A stretch of DNA of 64,000 nucleotides from UBA1723 sp045641625. GTDB taxonomy: Bacteria; Bacteroidota; Bacteroidia; Bacteroidales; Paludibacteraceae. Of the stretch, positions 1 to 6,495 are shown piece after piece. Position numbers and translations under genes: made by a program. Below the pieces are notes generated by a model. It made no database searches, had not been told where the DNA came from, and saw only the letters and a list, made by a program, of their open reading frames with translations. The stretch is from positions 1 through 64,000 of the forward strand of contig JAZUHH010000003.1 in NCBI GenBank assembly GCA_045641625.1, written 5' to 3'. Each line of letters begins with the position of its first letter. The first letter of the stretch is position 1.

Positions 1-222
1 GTCTCCGTTGAAAGGGCTGTTGTCGAACAATCTGAACATGTCGGTGATCTCCGATGTGTTTATGCAGTTGAGGTCAGCCGAGTCTCCCTGGATGGCAATT
101 TCTGCCTTTATGGCTTCCTGTAGCTCCTCTTTGGTCTTTGGAAAGTATTTGTACTTTGCGCTTGCCACGGAGCTGAACATGACTGCGAAAAGCAGTAGAA
201 TTGACTTTGCAAATGTATTCAT
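1..222 (-). CDS. BspA-like DUF285 repeat surface protein, N-terminal part (runs off the window)
   Basis: The minus-strand frame opens with ATG at 222-220 and stays open to base 1, giving 74 codons. The product begins MNTFAKSILLLFAVMFSSV and then ASA, a typical signal peptide with cleavage likely after SVASA, so the protein is exported. It continues into the start of a DUF285 (BspA-like) repeat region: SADLNCINTSEITDMF followed by SPFNGD. The same block occurs in the plus-strand gene at 2966-4507 (SADLNGISIIGITDLSNLF, SPFNGD), so the two are diverged paralogues. DUF285 repeats are known from surface leucine-rich-like proteins. The C-terminus and any sorting domain lie outside the window. No function is assigned beyond an exported repeat protein. 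Confidence 0.75.
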   Translation of the reverse strand, partial: MNTFAKSILLLFAVMFSSVASAKYKYFPKTKEELQEAIKAEIAIQGDSADLNCINTSEITDMFRLFDNSPFNGD

Positions 223-316
223 GGAATGAAACAAAATAGTTATACTGCAAAGTTAGTGGTTTGTTTCCGGAATTGCAAGAAAACCAGGGATAATGTTAGG
301 TGTCGTGTTTTTTTGG

Positions 317-540
317 GGAGGGGTTGTTAGCCGTGGGTTGTTAGCCGTGGGTTAAAACCCACGTCTGGACCGAGAGATGTCGCTACGCGACAACGCGCCA
401 CGCACGTCATCAGCACGTTTTGTCACGTAGCCACGTAGTGGCTTTTCTCTGTCTAGACGGGGAATGTTTATATCGACGACGATTTTATCGAGTCAATGTT
501 TATATCGACGACGTGCAACGAGTCAATTCAATCCCCGGCT
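317..540. repeat. Dispersed palindrome-rich intergenic repeat, copy 1
   Basis: Shared blocks with copy 2 (about 2540-2795) are ATGTCGCTACGCGACAAC, then AGCCACGTAGTGGCTTTT, then a roughly 55-bp block running from CTGTCTAGACGGGGAATG to CAATCCCCGGCTGAT. Each block contains a small palindrome: GTCGC-TAC-GCGAC and AGCCAC-GTA-GTGGCT. Copy 1 also has a tandem TTAGCCGTGGG and an internal duplication, two units of 32 and 30 bp at 463-494 and 495-524, both starting AATGTTTATATCGACGACG. This is REP/MITE-like intergenic structure; no coding function is supported. Confidence 0.75.
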
Positions 541-966
541 GATTACCCCGGCAAAATGCGTGCAACGTGTCATTTCAAACCCCGACATATCCCCGACATC
601 TCTTCCATCTTCCGTTCCAAATTCATGGTGTCTGTGGAATGGGGAGGGGAAGCTGTCAGATGGATTCCCCGAGGGCAGGATTCAGCGAGCAGAAACCGTA
701 TCTTCCGCACGTGCTTCCACCGTGAAAATCTTTTGCTTCCACGTTTTCTGATTTGTATGTTGCTTCCGCACTTTTAGATATATACGAAGTATATATATCT
801 AAGTTGGAGGGTGGAAGGAGCTTCCTTCCGCACCGCACACACATTTTTTGCCCGATTCCATGACCTGGAACTACGCTTCAAAAATGGCTGTGGAAATCGT
901 GTGGAGACGCCGCGCTCTGACCTTAACATTTTTTAACCTTTGACCATGATTTTTTTGTGGTAGTTT

Positions 967-997
967 TTGCGTCTTTTTCCGCAGATCCTTATCTTTG
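967..997 (+). promoter_or_regulatory. Bacteroidota-type promoter of the TonB_C gene at 1023
   Basis: TTG at 967-969 and TATCTTTG at 990-997 are separated by 20 nt, matching the Bacteroidota primary-sigma consensus (TTTG at -33, TAnnTTTG at -7). Transcription would begin around 1003, about 20 nt before the ATG at 1023. This rules out the longer open frame that begins at 957. Confidence 0.7.
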
Positions 998-1022
998 CCA
1001 CATAATCAAAAAAAATATTCGT

Positions 1023-1463
1023 ATGAAAAAGTTTTTTTTACTTGCTTCCATGTTCCTTTCAGTGAACTCGTTTGTGCGTGCTGAAAGTCCGGCTATTGAT
1101 CCGGCTGTTGCGGCTGTTGAAGCGACTGTTTATGATGAAGAAGATGAAATCTATCGAGTCGTTGGGAAGAAGGCACAGTTTCCAGGCGGAAAGATTGCGC
1201 TTGTAAAGTTTATTTCCGAGAATGTTAAATATCCGAAAGAGGCAATAGACTTCGATATTTCCGGCAATGTATTTGTTCAGTTTGAGGTCAAGTCGGACGG
1301 CTCGGTAGGTGATGTGAGAGTGGCGAGAAGCGTTCACCCGCTACTTGACGAGGAGGCTATGCGTGTTGTGAAGAGCATGCCAAATTGGACTCCGGCAGAG
1401 CAGCGAGGAAAACCGATCAAATCATGGCACACTATGCCGGTTAAATTCGCTTTGCCGAAGTGA
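1023..1463 (+). CDS. Secreted stand-alone TonB C-terminal domain protein (paralogue 1)
   Basis: 146 aa from ATG 1023, chosen because the promoter -7 box at 990-997 lies inside the longer frame and because MKKFFLLASMFLSVNSFVRA is a clean signal peptide. After an acidic linker the protein is a single TonB_C domain (residues about 45-146). Hallmarks are KKAQFPGG, a YP-x2-A segment, GNVFVQFEVKSDGSVGDV, LLDEEAMRVVKSMPNW, then GKPI and the terminal PVKFALPK. In Bacteroidota TonB proteins this domain contacts TonB boxes of outer-membrane receptors, but here the N-terminal membrane anchor and proline-rich spacer are missing. The protein should be a free periplasmic domain of unknown partner. A close paralogue lies at 2063-2521. 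Confidence 0.8.
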   Translation: MKKFFLLASMFLSVNSFVRAESPAIDPAVAAVEATVYDEEDEIYRVVGKKAQFPGGKIALVKFISENVKYPKEAIDFDISGNVFVQFEVKSDGSVGDVRVARSVHPLLDEEAMRVVKSMPNWTPAEQRGKPIKSWHTMPVKFALPK

Positions 1464-1510
1464 TGGGGAAGCGGAGAAGGGCAGTGTCTGCATTTTTCTG
1501 CTCTTTTTTC

Positions 1511-1541
1511 TTGCAGGTCTTAAGGGAAGTCCGTATCTTTG
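1511..1541 (+). promoter_or_regulatory. Promoter of the small lipoprotein gene at 1586
   Basis: TTG at 1511-1513 and TATCTTTG at 1534-1541 have a 20-nt spacer, the Bacteroidota -33/-7 arrangement. The predicted transcript starts near 1547, about 40 nt before the ATG at 1586. Confidence 0.7.
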
Positions 1542-1585
1542 TGCTGTGGCTTGGCAATGTGTTTCAGCCACCATGAACTATAAAT

Positions 1586-1924
1586 ATGAAAAGGAATTTT
1601 TTTGTGACGGCGGCACTGGCTGTCCTTGTGTCTTCGTGCCAGCTGCCCTCGATGTCTTCGTGCAGGACCGAGACCGGTGCGTTCAGCGGCGTTGTGGTCA
1701 TGACAAGCACAAGCCTGGACAACAATGGCATGGTCTGCGCCCGAAAGATGAGGCTGGACAACGGCCAGGAAATAGTGATGGACAACTATCAGGACAAGAA
1801 CAACGTCTCTCTGTCCGAGTGTGTGGTGCGCGGAGACAGCGTGGCTCGCTCTGAGCGCGGAGGTGCGATAACCCTGTTCAGGAACGGGGTGTGTCTGGAC
1901 ACCTTCGGAATAGAACGGCAGTAG
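1586..1924 (+). CDS. Small lipoprotein of unknown function
   Basis: 112 aa. The N-terminus MKRNFFVTAALAVLVSSC ends in a lipobox (LVSSC), so the protein should be lipidated at Cys18 and sit in the inner or outer membrane. The mature part is short and polar, with three further cysteines and a segment reading ITLFRNGVCLDTF near the C-terminus. I do not recognise a family. It has its own promoter (1511-1541) and lies between two paralogous secreted TonB_C-domain genes, suggesting an envelope role shared with them; this is inference from position only. Confidence 0.65.
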   Translation: MKRNFFVTAALAVLVSSCQLPSMSSCRTETGAFSGVVVMTSTSLDNNGMVCARKMRLDNGQEIVMDNYQDKNNVSLSECVVRGDSVARSERGGAITLFRNGVCLDTFGIERQ

Positions 1925-1980
1925 TCCGCTCCAGCTTTAACAATTTTTAACTTTCGCCTGTGGTTTTGTTTCCTTTCCGC

Positions 1981-2011
1981 TTGCAGTATTGTGCGTTTAG
2001 ATGTACCTTTG
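1981..2011 (+). promoter_or_regulatory. Promoter of the TonB_C gene at 2063
   Basis: TTG at 1981-1983 and TACCTTTG at 2004-2011 are separated by 20 nt. The element TTAACAATTTTTAAC lies at 1937-1951, exactly 67 nt (start to start) upstream of the -7 box. The paralogous gene has the same arrangement, with TTAACATTTTTTAAC at 923-937 and its -7 box at 990. Confidence 0.7.
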
Positions 2012-2062
2012 CCACGAATCATGACAGAGTTCAAAATTGTAGTTTTTATAGAATATATTATC

Positions 2063-2521
2063 ATGAAAAAGCTGTTTCTAATAATTTCATTGTGTGTGTC
2101 TGCGAACATCTTTGCACAGGAGGTGAGGTTAGTAAGCTCATCGCCAAAGGATGGTGTAGCTGAAGTCGTCTCGTCGCCAGAGCATGACGAAGTTGATAAT
2201 GCCGAGATGATCTACTGGAAGGTAGAGTCTAAGGCCCAGTTTCCAGGCGGACTGTCAGCCCTTGGCAAGTTCCTGACCGATAACTTGAGCTATCCCGAGC
2301 AGGCTATGAAGGACAGTGTGCAGGGCAGAGTGCTTGTCGAGTTCGTGGTGGAAAAAACAGGCGAAGTGTCCAATGTGAAAGTGATAAGGAGCGTTCATCC
2401 TCTTCTTGACGCCGAGGCTGTGCGTGTGGCAGGCATTATGCCAAATTGGGTGCCTGCAACGATACAAGGGAAACCTGTACGCAGCAAGTTCACTCTGCCG
2501 GTAAAGTTCGTCATACCATAG
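2063..2521 (+). CDS. Secreted stand-alone TonB C-terminal domain protein (paralogue 2)
   Basis: 152 aa from ATG 2063. The longer frame starting at 1991 contains the promoter -7 box (2004-2011), so the downstream ATG is preferred. Signal peptide MKKLFLIISLCVSANIFAQ is followed by a variable linker and a TonB_C domain: ESKAQFPGG, then a YPEQA segment, GRVLVEFVVEKTGEVSNV, LLDAEAVRV, MPNWVPA, GKPV and PVKFVIP. Domain sequence and length match the protein at 1023-1463, and both lack a transmembrane anchor and proline-rich region. A free periplasmic TonB_C domain could bind receptors or modulate TonB, but the partner is unknown. Confidence 0.8.
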   Translation: MKKLFLIISLCVSANIFAQEVRLVSSSPKDGVAEVVSSPEHDEVDNAEMIYWKVESKAQFPGGLSALGKFLTDNLSYPEQAMKDSVQGRVLVEFVVEKTGEVSNVKVIRSVHPLLDAEAVRVAGIMPNWVPATIQGKPVRSKFTLPVKFVIP

Positions 2522-2539
2522 GGGGAGATGTGGGTTGAA

Positions 2540-2795
2540 TTGTTGACGGGGGTTATGACCACGTATCATAGCCGGGGGTGAAATCATGTATCATAGCCGG
2601 GGATTGAAATCCCCGGCTCGACCCAGATATGTCGCTACGCGACAACGTGTCCGATGCGTTCCCACACGCATTATTAAACACGTTTTATGCGCGTTTTCCC
2701 CGTCATAGCCACGTAGTGGCTTTTCACTGTCTAGACGGGGAATGTTTATATCGACGACGTGCAACGAGTCAATTCAATCCCCGGCTGATGGTGAA
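2540..2795. repeat. Dispersed palindrome-rich intergenic repeat, copy 2
   Basis: Begins with two tandem units containing GTATCATAGCCGGGG, then a hairpin at 2595-2618 (AGCCGGGGATT paired with AATCCCCGGCT). It continues with ATGTCGCTACGCGACAAC and AGCCACGTAGTGGCTTTT and ends with the long block that is shared nearly base for base with copy 1. The outer AATCCCCGGCT near 2775-2785 can also pair with the 5' AGCCGGGG units, so the whole element could fold into one large structure. No gene is seen in 2522-2965. Confidence 0.75.
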
Positions 2796-2825
2796 CACCA
2801 TCCTCCCGGTTGCCAACCATGGGCT

Positions 2826-2867
2826 ATAATAACCCAAGAACCGTTACCACGGTTCTTGGGTTATTAT
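2826..2867 (+). terminator. Perfect 19-bp hairpin, possible terminator or palindromic repeat
   Basis: Arms at 2826-2844 and 2849-2867 are perfectly complementary, with loop TACC. The stem core is AACCCAAGAACCG. No T-run follows, so a plain intrinsic terminator is doubtful; it may be a palindromic mobile or REP-like unit abutting the dispersed repeat. Confidence 0.5.
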
Positions 2868-2878
2868 GAATCATGCAA

Positions 2879-2961
2879 TCCCAAATCTGTGATAATCTGT
2901 GTCAATCTGTGGTTGAATGTGTTCTCATCATCCATGCACACCAAATTATGCATTATGAATT
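2879..2961 (+). repeat. 83-bp direct repeat, upstream copy
   Basis: Identical to 4516-4598 at 80 of 83 positions. It opens with three AATCTGTG words spaced at about 10 nt and ends GCATTATGAATT. It lies immediately before the start codon (2966) of the BatD/VWA/DUF285 gene, and the second copy lies just after its stop codon, so the gene is bracketed. Confidence 0.9.
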
Positions 2962-2965
2962 GAAT

Positions 2966-4507
2966 ATGTTAAAAAGACTTTTATTTACAATATTCGGAAT
3001 GCTTGCCTCTGCCAGCTCCTTCTCTATCGAGCCTGGTCCGGAATCATGCTATGTGAAGCCCGGAGAGCTGATTGTCAGATGGGAGTGCAGCAAAGATACC
3101 GTCGAGGTGGGTGATACCGTGCACGTCGTCTGCAACGTCTATCATGATGCCAAACTTCGTATCTACGGACAAACTCAATGGGACAAGCCTGTTCCTGAGG
3201 GTTGCTCGGTAGACTCCTTCGATTACGAAGCCAAGCCTTACCAAGACGGGGATGTCATGCTTGACGGTAAGGCTTACCACCGTACATCTTTCATCAGCTA
3301 TGTCTTGAGGCCTGCTTCTCCCGGTGTCATGACTGTTGGCGGTGACTCCATCACTTTCGAGGTGAGGGATAGAAATGCCGAGGATTGGCATGAGATTTTC
3401 TTTGAAATAGGCTCTTTCTCCCACAAGACAAAGGTCGAGAATGCCTCTTTCGTAGTGGTAGGGGATGCCAATAAGCAGCAGGTCGAAAGAAATGAAGTCT
3501 TTCTGTTGATGCAAAACATGTATTGTGAGTGCAGCAAAGACTTCTCTCCCAGCAGACAGAAAGTCGCCGGCAGATTTGCCAAGAAACTGCAAAAGGCTAC
3601 CCAGAGCTGCTCCTATGCGGTATTTCATGATCAGGTGGTAGAGATGCGTGTTTCCGATGGCAAGTCACAACTGAAGGATACTGTCGAGTTCATCAGTGGC
3701 TCTCAGTCCGAAATGCTCTTGAATATGTTCAAGAAGGGTGAGTTGCAGAAGTGCAGGGATCTTGTCATCGTCATGGACAATTATTATGACGAAAAGCGAT
3801 TCCAGTTCGCTGATGTGATGGAAATGTGCAGAAGGAATGGTGTCCGTGTCAGCATTATATATATCAATACCGGAGATGAGTATGTTGACGTGGTATGGTC
3901 GGAATCAGAAGCTGAGGTTGTGCCTCTGAGTGTGAGAAGGACAGGAGGAATGTTCGCCCAAGTCAAGAACAGGAAGGAGCTTATGGCTGTGTACCCTCAG
4001 CTCTTGGAGTTGGTATCTTCGAAGATGCCAGAGACAGACACCAAGCGAAACTACTACTATCCGTATTCAAAAGAGGATATCCAGGAGATAGTACGGAAGG
4101 AGATGGCAATAAACGGTACTTCTGCAGACCTGAACGGCATTAGCATCATAGGCATTACTGACTTGTCAAATTTGTTCAACCGCAGCCCTTTCAACGGAGA
4201 CATATCGAACTGGGATGTCAGCAGGGTAACGGAAATGGACGGTATGTTTGCCCATAGCCCTTTCAACGGAGACATATCGAACTGGGATGTCAGCAGCGTG
4301 ACATCTATGCAGTCGATGTTCTTTTCCAGTCATTTCAACGGTGACATCTCGAAGTGGAACGTCAGCAAGGTCACTAACATGAGTTACATGTTCGAGAAAA
4401 GCCCTTTCAACAGAGACCTGACTAACTGGAACGTCTGCAATGTCACCGACATGGGTGAAATGTTCTACGAATGCCCATGTAAGGTGCCATCGTGGTACAA
4501 GAGATAA
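2966..4507 (+). CDS. Exported BatD-like / degenerate VWA-like / DUF285-repeat fusion protein
   Basis: 513 aa from ATG 2966. The in-frame ATG at 2873 is rejected because it would put the 83-bp repeat inside the coding sequence and hide the signal peptide MLKRLLFTIFGMLASASSFS. Residues about 25-160 resemble the BatD immunoglobulin-like fold (a VEVGDTVHV segment, then a PGVMTVGGDSITFEV strand). Residues about 210-350 resemble the C-terminal half of a von Willebrand A domain: DLVIVMDNYYDE, NGVRVSIIYI, TGGMFAQVKN. The DxSxS metal site is not visible. Residues about 385-502 hold four 24-residue DUF285 repeats of the form SPFNGDISNWDVSxVTxM, encoded by a 72-bp tandem DNA repeat. BatD and VWA proteins normally belong to the Bat operon, which is not here. 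Function unknown; probably exported to the envelope. Confidence 0.6.
   Translation: MLKRLLFTIFGMLASASSFSIEPGPESCYVKPGELIVRWECSKDTVEVGDTVHVVCNVYHDAKLRIYGQTQWDKPVPEGCSVDSFDYEAKPYQDGDVMLDGKAYHRTSFISYVLRPASPGVMTVGGDSITFEVRDRNAEDWHEIFFEIGSFSHKTKVENASFVVVGDANKQQVERNEVFLLMQNMYCECSKDFSPSRQKVAGRFAKKLQKATQSCSYAVFHDQVVEMRVSDGKSQLKDTVEFISGSQSEMLLNMFKKGELQKCRDLVIVMDNYYDEKRFQFADVMEMCRRNGVRVSIIYINTGDEYVDVVWSESEAEVVPLSVRRTGGMFAQVKNRKELMAVYPQLLELVSSKMPETDTKRNYYYPYSKEDIQEIVRKEMAINGTSADLNGISIIGITDLSNLFNRSPFNGDISNWDVSRVTEMDGMFAHSPFNGDISNWDVSSVTSMQSMFFSSHFNGDISKWNVSKVTNMSYMFEKSPFNRDLTNWNVCNVTDMGEMFYECPCKVPSWYKR
4184..4471 (+). repeat. Four 72-bp tandem repeats encoding DUF285 units
   Basis: Units begin at 4184, 4256, 4328 and 4400. 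The first 41 nt of units 1 and 2 are identical, indicating recent tandem duplication, while units 3 and 4 have diverged (SHFNGDISKWNVSKV and SPFNRDLTNWNVCNV). Confidence 0.85.
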
Positions 4508-4600
4508 TTCATAATTCCCAAATCTGTGATAATCTGTGCCAATCTGTGGTTGGATGTGTTCTCATCATCCATGCACACCAAATTTTGCATTATGAATTAT
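4504..4600. mobile_element. 97-bp MITE-like element with 12-bp terminal inverted repeats
   Basis: ATAATTCATAAT (4504-4515) and ATTATGAATTAT (4589-4600) are perfect inverted repeats enclosing the second copy of the 83-bp repeat (4516-4598). The left terminal repeat supplies the TAA stop (4505-4507) of the DUF285 gene. No target-site duplication is evident. The upstream copy at 2879-2961 keeps the right end but its left inverted repeat has decayed. Confidence 0.6.
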
Positions 4601-4682
4601 TATTGCCTATTTGTTAACTCTTTAGGAATCGGATGATACATAGCGAGTTATTGATTTCTTATGAAAGTTCTTGCCTAAAAGC

Positions 4683-4713
4683 TTGCTTTTTGTTCTGAAA
4701 TTCACTAACTTTG
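4683..4713 (+). promoter_or_regulatory. Promoter of the RepA-like ATPase gene
   Basis: TTG at 4683-4685 and TAACTTTG at 4706-4713 have a 20-nt spacer. The predicted transcript starts near 4719, leaving a leader of about 80 nt before the ATG at 4798. Confidence 0.65.
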
Positions 4714-4797
4714 CATTCGTTATGGGAGAGACATGTTCTTTAATCTTTAGTAACGTGTCTCGACCATTTTTATTAATCTGTAGTTTATCTTTTAGTA

Positions 4798-6204
4798 ATG
4801 AAAAAATCAAGGAAAAGACGTGGCATGATCCGTAAGAAAGCCACGAATAAGGCTATGACTGCCAATAAGTTACCCCAAGATACAAAGCTTAATATCGTCA
4901 AGCTTGACAATCTCTGCGAACCGGTGGAGAAGGAGCCTTCGCACGACATCCAGGCCAAGCCGTCCATGTCAGACAACAACGCTGACTTCGGAGGTGTAAA
5001 TATTTCTTCCGACCTGCCTGCTGACGTCAGGATGAAGATGCTTGACAAGGCTCTCGGCAACCGCTATCCCTCGGCTTTGGAGGACAGCGGAAACAAGTCA
5101 TGCCAGGAGTACGAGAAGGAGCTCGAGAACTACGAGTTCCTGACTATGAACGAGGCTCTGGACCAGGTGGACGACAACTACTCAAAGCCGCTTCTCGGGC
5201 CCCTTATGCACCAGGGAGACGTGGTGGGCCTTGTCGCCGAGAGTAATGTCGGAAAGACAATCCTCGCAATGCAGCTCGCAGAGTTCTGGTGCTCCGGAAA
5301 GTTCGAGCTCGAGGGACTTAGGAACGAGGCGGGACCGCAGAAGGTCGCGTTCCTTTCGGCCGAGATGTCCGACGTGCAGATGAAGAGGCGATACAGCAGC
5401 GAAAAGGGCGGTGTATTCAAGTTCTCGGACAACCTCATCTACGTTGACAAGAACCTCGAGAACGAGGAGAAAATGAAGGCTATGGTCAAGGTCTTGGTCA
5501 AGAAGGCCCAGCCGAACATCATCATCATCGACTCACTCTGCCAGGTGGCGGACAGCGACATGACCAAGATGACACAGGTCAAGCCGCTCATCAAATACTT
5601 CAAGGAGATAGCCAAGGAGAACAACGTGACTTTCCTCATCATCCTCCACACCAAGAAGCGCTCCGCAGTGGATCGCAGAAAGGACAAGATGGACAAATAC
5701 TCGCTCTACGGATCTTCGGCAATAACAAACATGTTCGACGCGCTTTGGGCTCTGGACCAGGCTTTGAGGGAGAACGTGAAGATAATAACTCAGGTCAAGA
5801 GCCGAGACGGAGACCTGGTCTATAACAACGACAACGCGCTGATAATGAGCGTGGTCAAGGACGAGCCGGACAACTTCCTCAGATTCTCGCTCGAAAGGGT
5901 GGCTCCTATCGGCAACCTGCTTGTCGAGAAGAAGTCTTCGGACATAGACCCCGCTACGGACCGACAGAAGGCAATCGTCTCTGCCTGCTACGGCGGAGGA
6001 GTCATACGCGAGCCTTCGCTGATACGCAAGTATTTCGACGTCACTGCGGGAAGCTCGGTGAGGTGGATAGAGAGCCTGAAGAACGGCATCGTGCTCAAGA
6101 GCGACTATGTTCTGACACCCGACGACATGGCGGCCATACGCAGGGCAGAGGACGAGGTGAGGGCCGAAAGATTGCGCAGAGCCGAACAGCTCACTATGTT
6201 CTAG
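4798..6204 (+). CDS. RepA/RecA-fold AAA ATPase (AAA_25-like) with C-terminal helical region
   Basis: 468 aa, no signal peptide, so cytosolic. The first ~25 residues are strongly basic (KKSRKRRGMIRKK). The ATPase core spans about residues 130-360: a Walker A variant AESNVGKT at 147-154, an arginine-containing SAEMSDVQMKRR segment, Walker B NIIIIDS with Asp245, and a FLIILHTKK strand. This matches hexameric RepA-type helicases and related AAA_25 proteins of plasmids and mobile elements. Residues from about 385 look like a winged-helix or helical DNA-binding tail, ending in a charged helix. Codons end in C or G far more often than in adjacent genes (CTC, GAG, AAC, GAC, AAG). It has its own promoter and lies 174 bp before the giant gene. 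No integrase or replication origin was found nearby, so its role is open. Confidence 0.7.
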   Translation: MKKSRKRRGMIRKKATNKAMTANKLPQDTKLNIVKLDNLCEPVEKEPSHDIQAKPSMSDNNADFGGVNISSDLPADVRMKMLDKALGNRYPSALEDSGNKSCQEYEKELENYEFLTMNEALDQVDDNYSKPLLGPLMHQGDVVGLVAESNVGKTILAMQLAEFWCSGKFELEGLRNEAGPQKVAFLSAEMSDVQMKRRYSSEKGGVFKFSDNLIYVDKNLENEEKMKAMVKVLVKKAQPNIIIIDSLCQVADSDMTKMTQVKPLIKYFKEIAKENNVTFLIILHTKKRSAVDRRKDKMDKYSLYGSSAITNMFDALWALDQALRENVKIITQVKSRDGDLVYNNDNALIMSVVKDEPDNFLRFSLERVAPIGNLLVEKKSSDIDPATDRQKAIVSACYGGGVIREPSLIRKYFDVTAGSSVRWIESLKNGIVLKSDYVLTPDDMAAIRRAEDEVRAERLRRAEQLTMF

Positions 6205-6259
6205 ACCCTTGCTATGTCTAAAAAAATCGACAATTTATTGAATTCTTCCCACAAAAGTT

Positions 6260-6289
6260 TTGTAGTCATGGTAAAAGTTACTAATTTTG
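6260..6289 (+). promoter_or_regulatory. Promoter of the giant secreted protein gene
   Basis: TTG at 6260-6262 and TAATTTTG at 6282-6289 have a 19-nt spacer. The transcript would start near 6295, giving a leader of about 85 nt before ATG 6379. No other promoter of this kind was noticed that would separately serve the frame after the internal TAG. Confidence 0.65.
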
Positions 6290-6378
6290 TATCTGGTATA
6301 TTATGGACTAACTATGTCCGTATTGTGCCCATGTAGTAAATTAGTAAGACTTATCAAAAAAATAACCATTATAGGACT

Positions 6379-6495
6379 ATGAGGAGACTTTACTCTTGGT
6401 TTGAAAAAGTATATACTAGTACAAGCTTGTTTGGAGCGTTGGGGACTGTTCTAACGACGATACTGCTATGGCTAAATGTTGGTAGTGTTTCGGCG
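6379..6495 (+). other. Signal peptide of the giant protein
   Basis: Residues 1-39: a basic and aromatic start (MRRLYSWFEKVY), a hydrophobic core (LFGALGTVLTTILLWL) and a small-residue exit (GSVSA) before VDLP. The n-region is longer than usual. Sec export followed by T9SS secretion is expected from the C-terminal domain. Confidence 0.75.

Larger units (their letters stand above)
223..1022. other. 800-bp intergenic region with palindromic repeats
   Basis: No credible gene is seen between the divergent starts at 222 and 1023; the open frames here are short, overlap one another and lack family resemblance. The stretch holds a copy of the dispersed repeat (about 317-540), a run of TGCTTCC[A/G]C words between about 710 and 770, an imperfect AT-rich hairpin at 774-802 (arms TTAGATATATAC and GTATATATATCTAA) and the promoter region of the TonB_C gene at 1023. 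Confidence 0.6.

Noticed and set aside
463..524. Possible CRISPR-like repeat pair
   Set aside because: Only two units, contiguous without spacers and part of a dispersed intergenic repeat.
464..777. Two overlapping short plus-strand frames in the intergenic region
   Set aside because: They run through the tandem repeat and palindromes, overlap each other in different frames and show no family resemblance or promoter.
1991..2062. Upstream start of the second TonB_C gene
   Set aside because: The -7 box TACCTTTG falls inside this extension and the signal peptide begins only at 2063.
3044..3628. 194-codon minus-strand frame inside the DUF285 fusion gene
   Set aside because: Fully antisense to a gene with clear domains and codon bias; a shadow frame.
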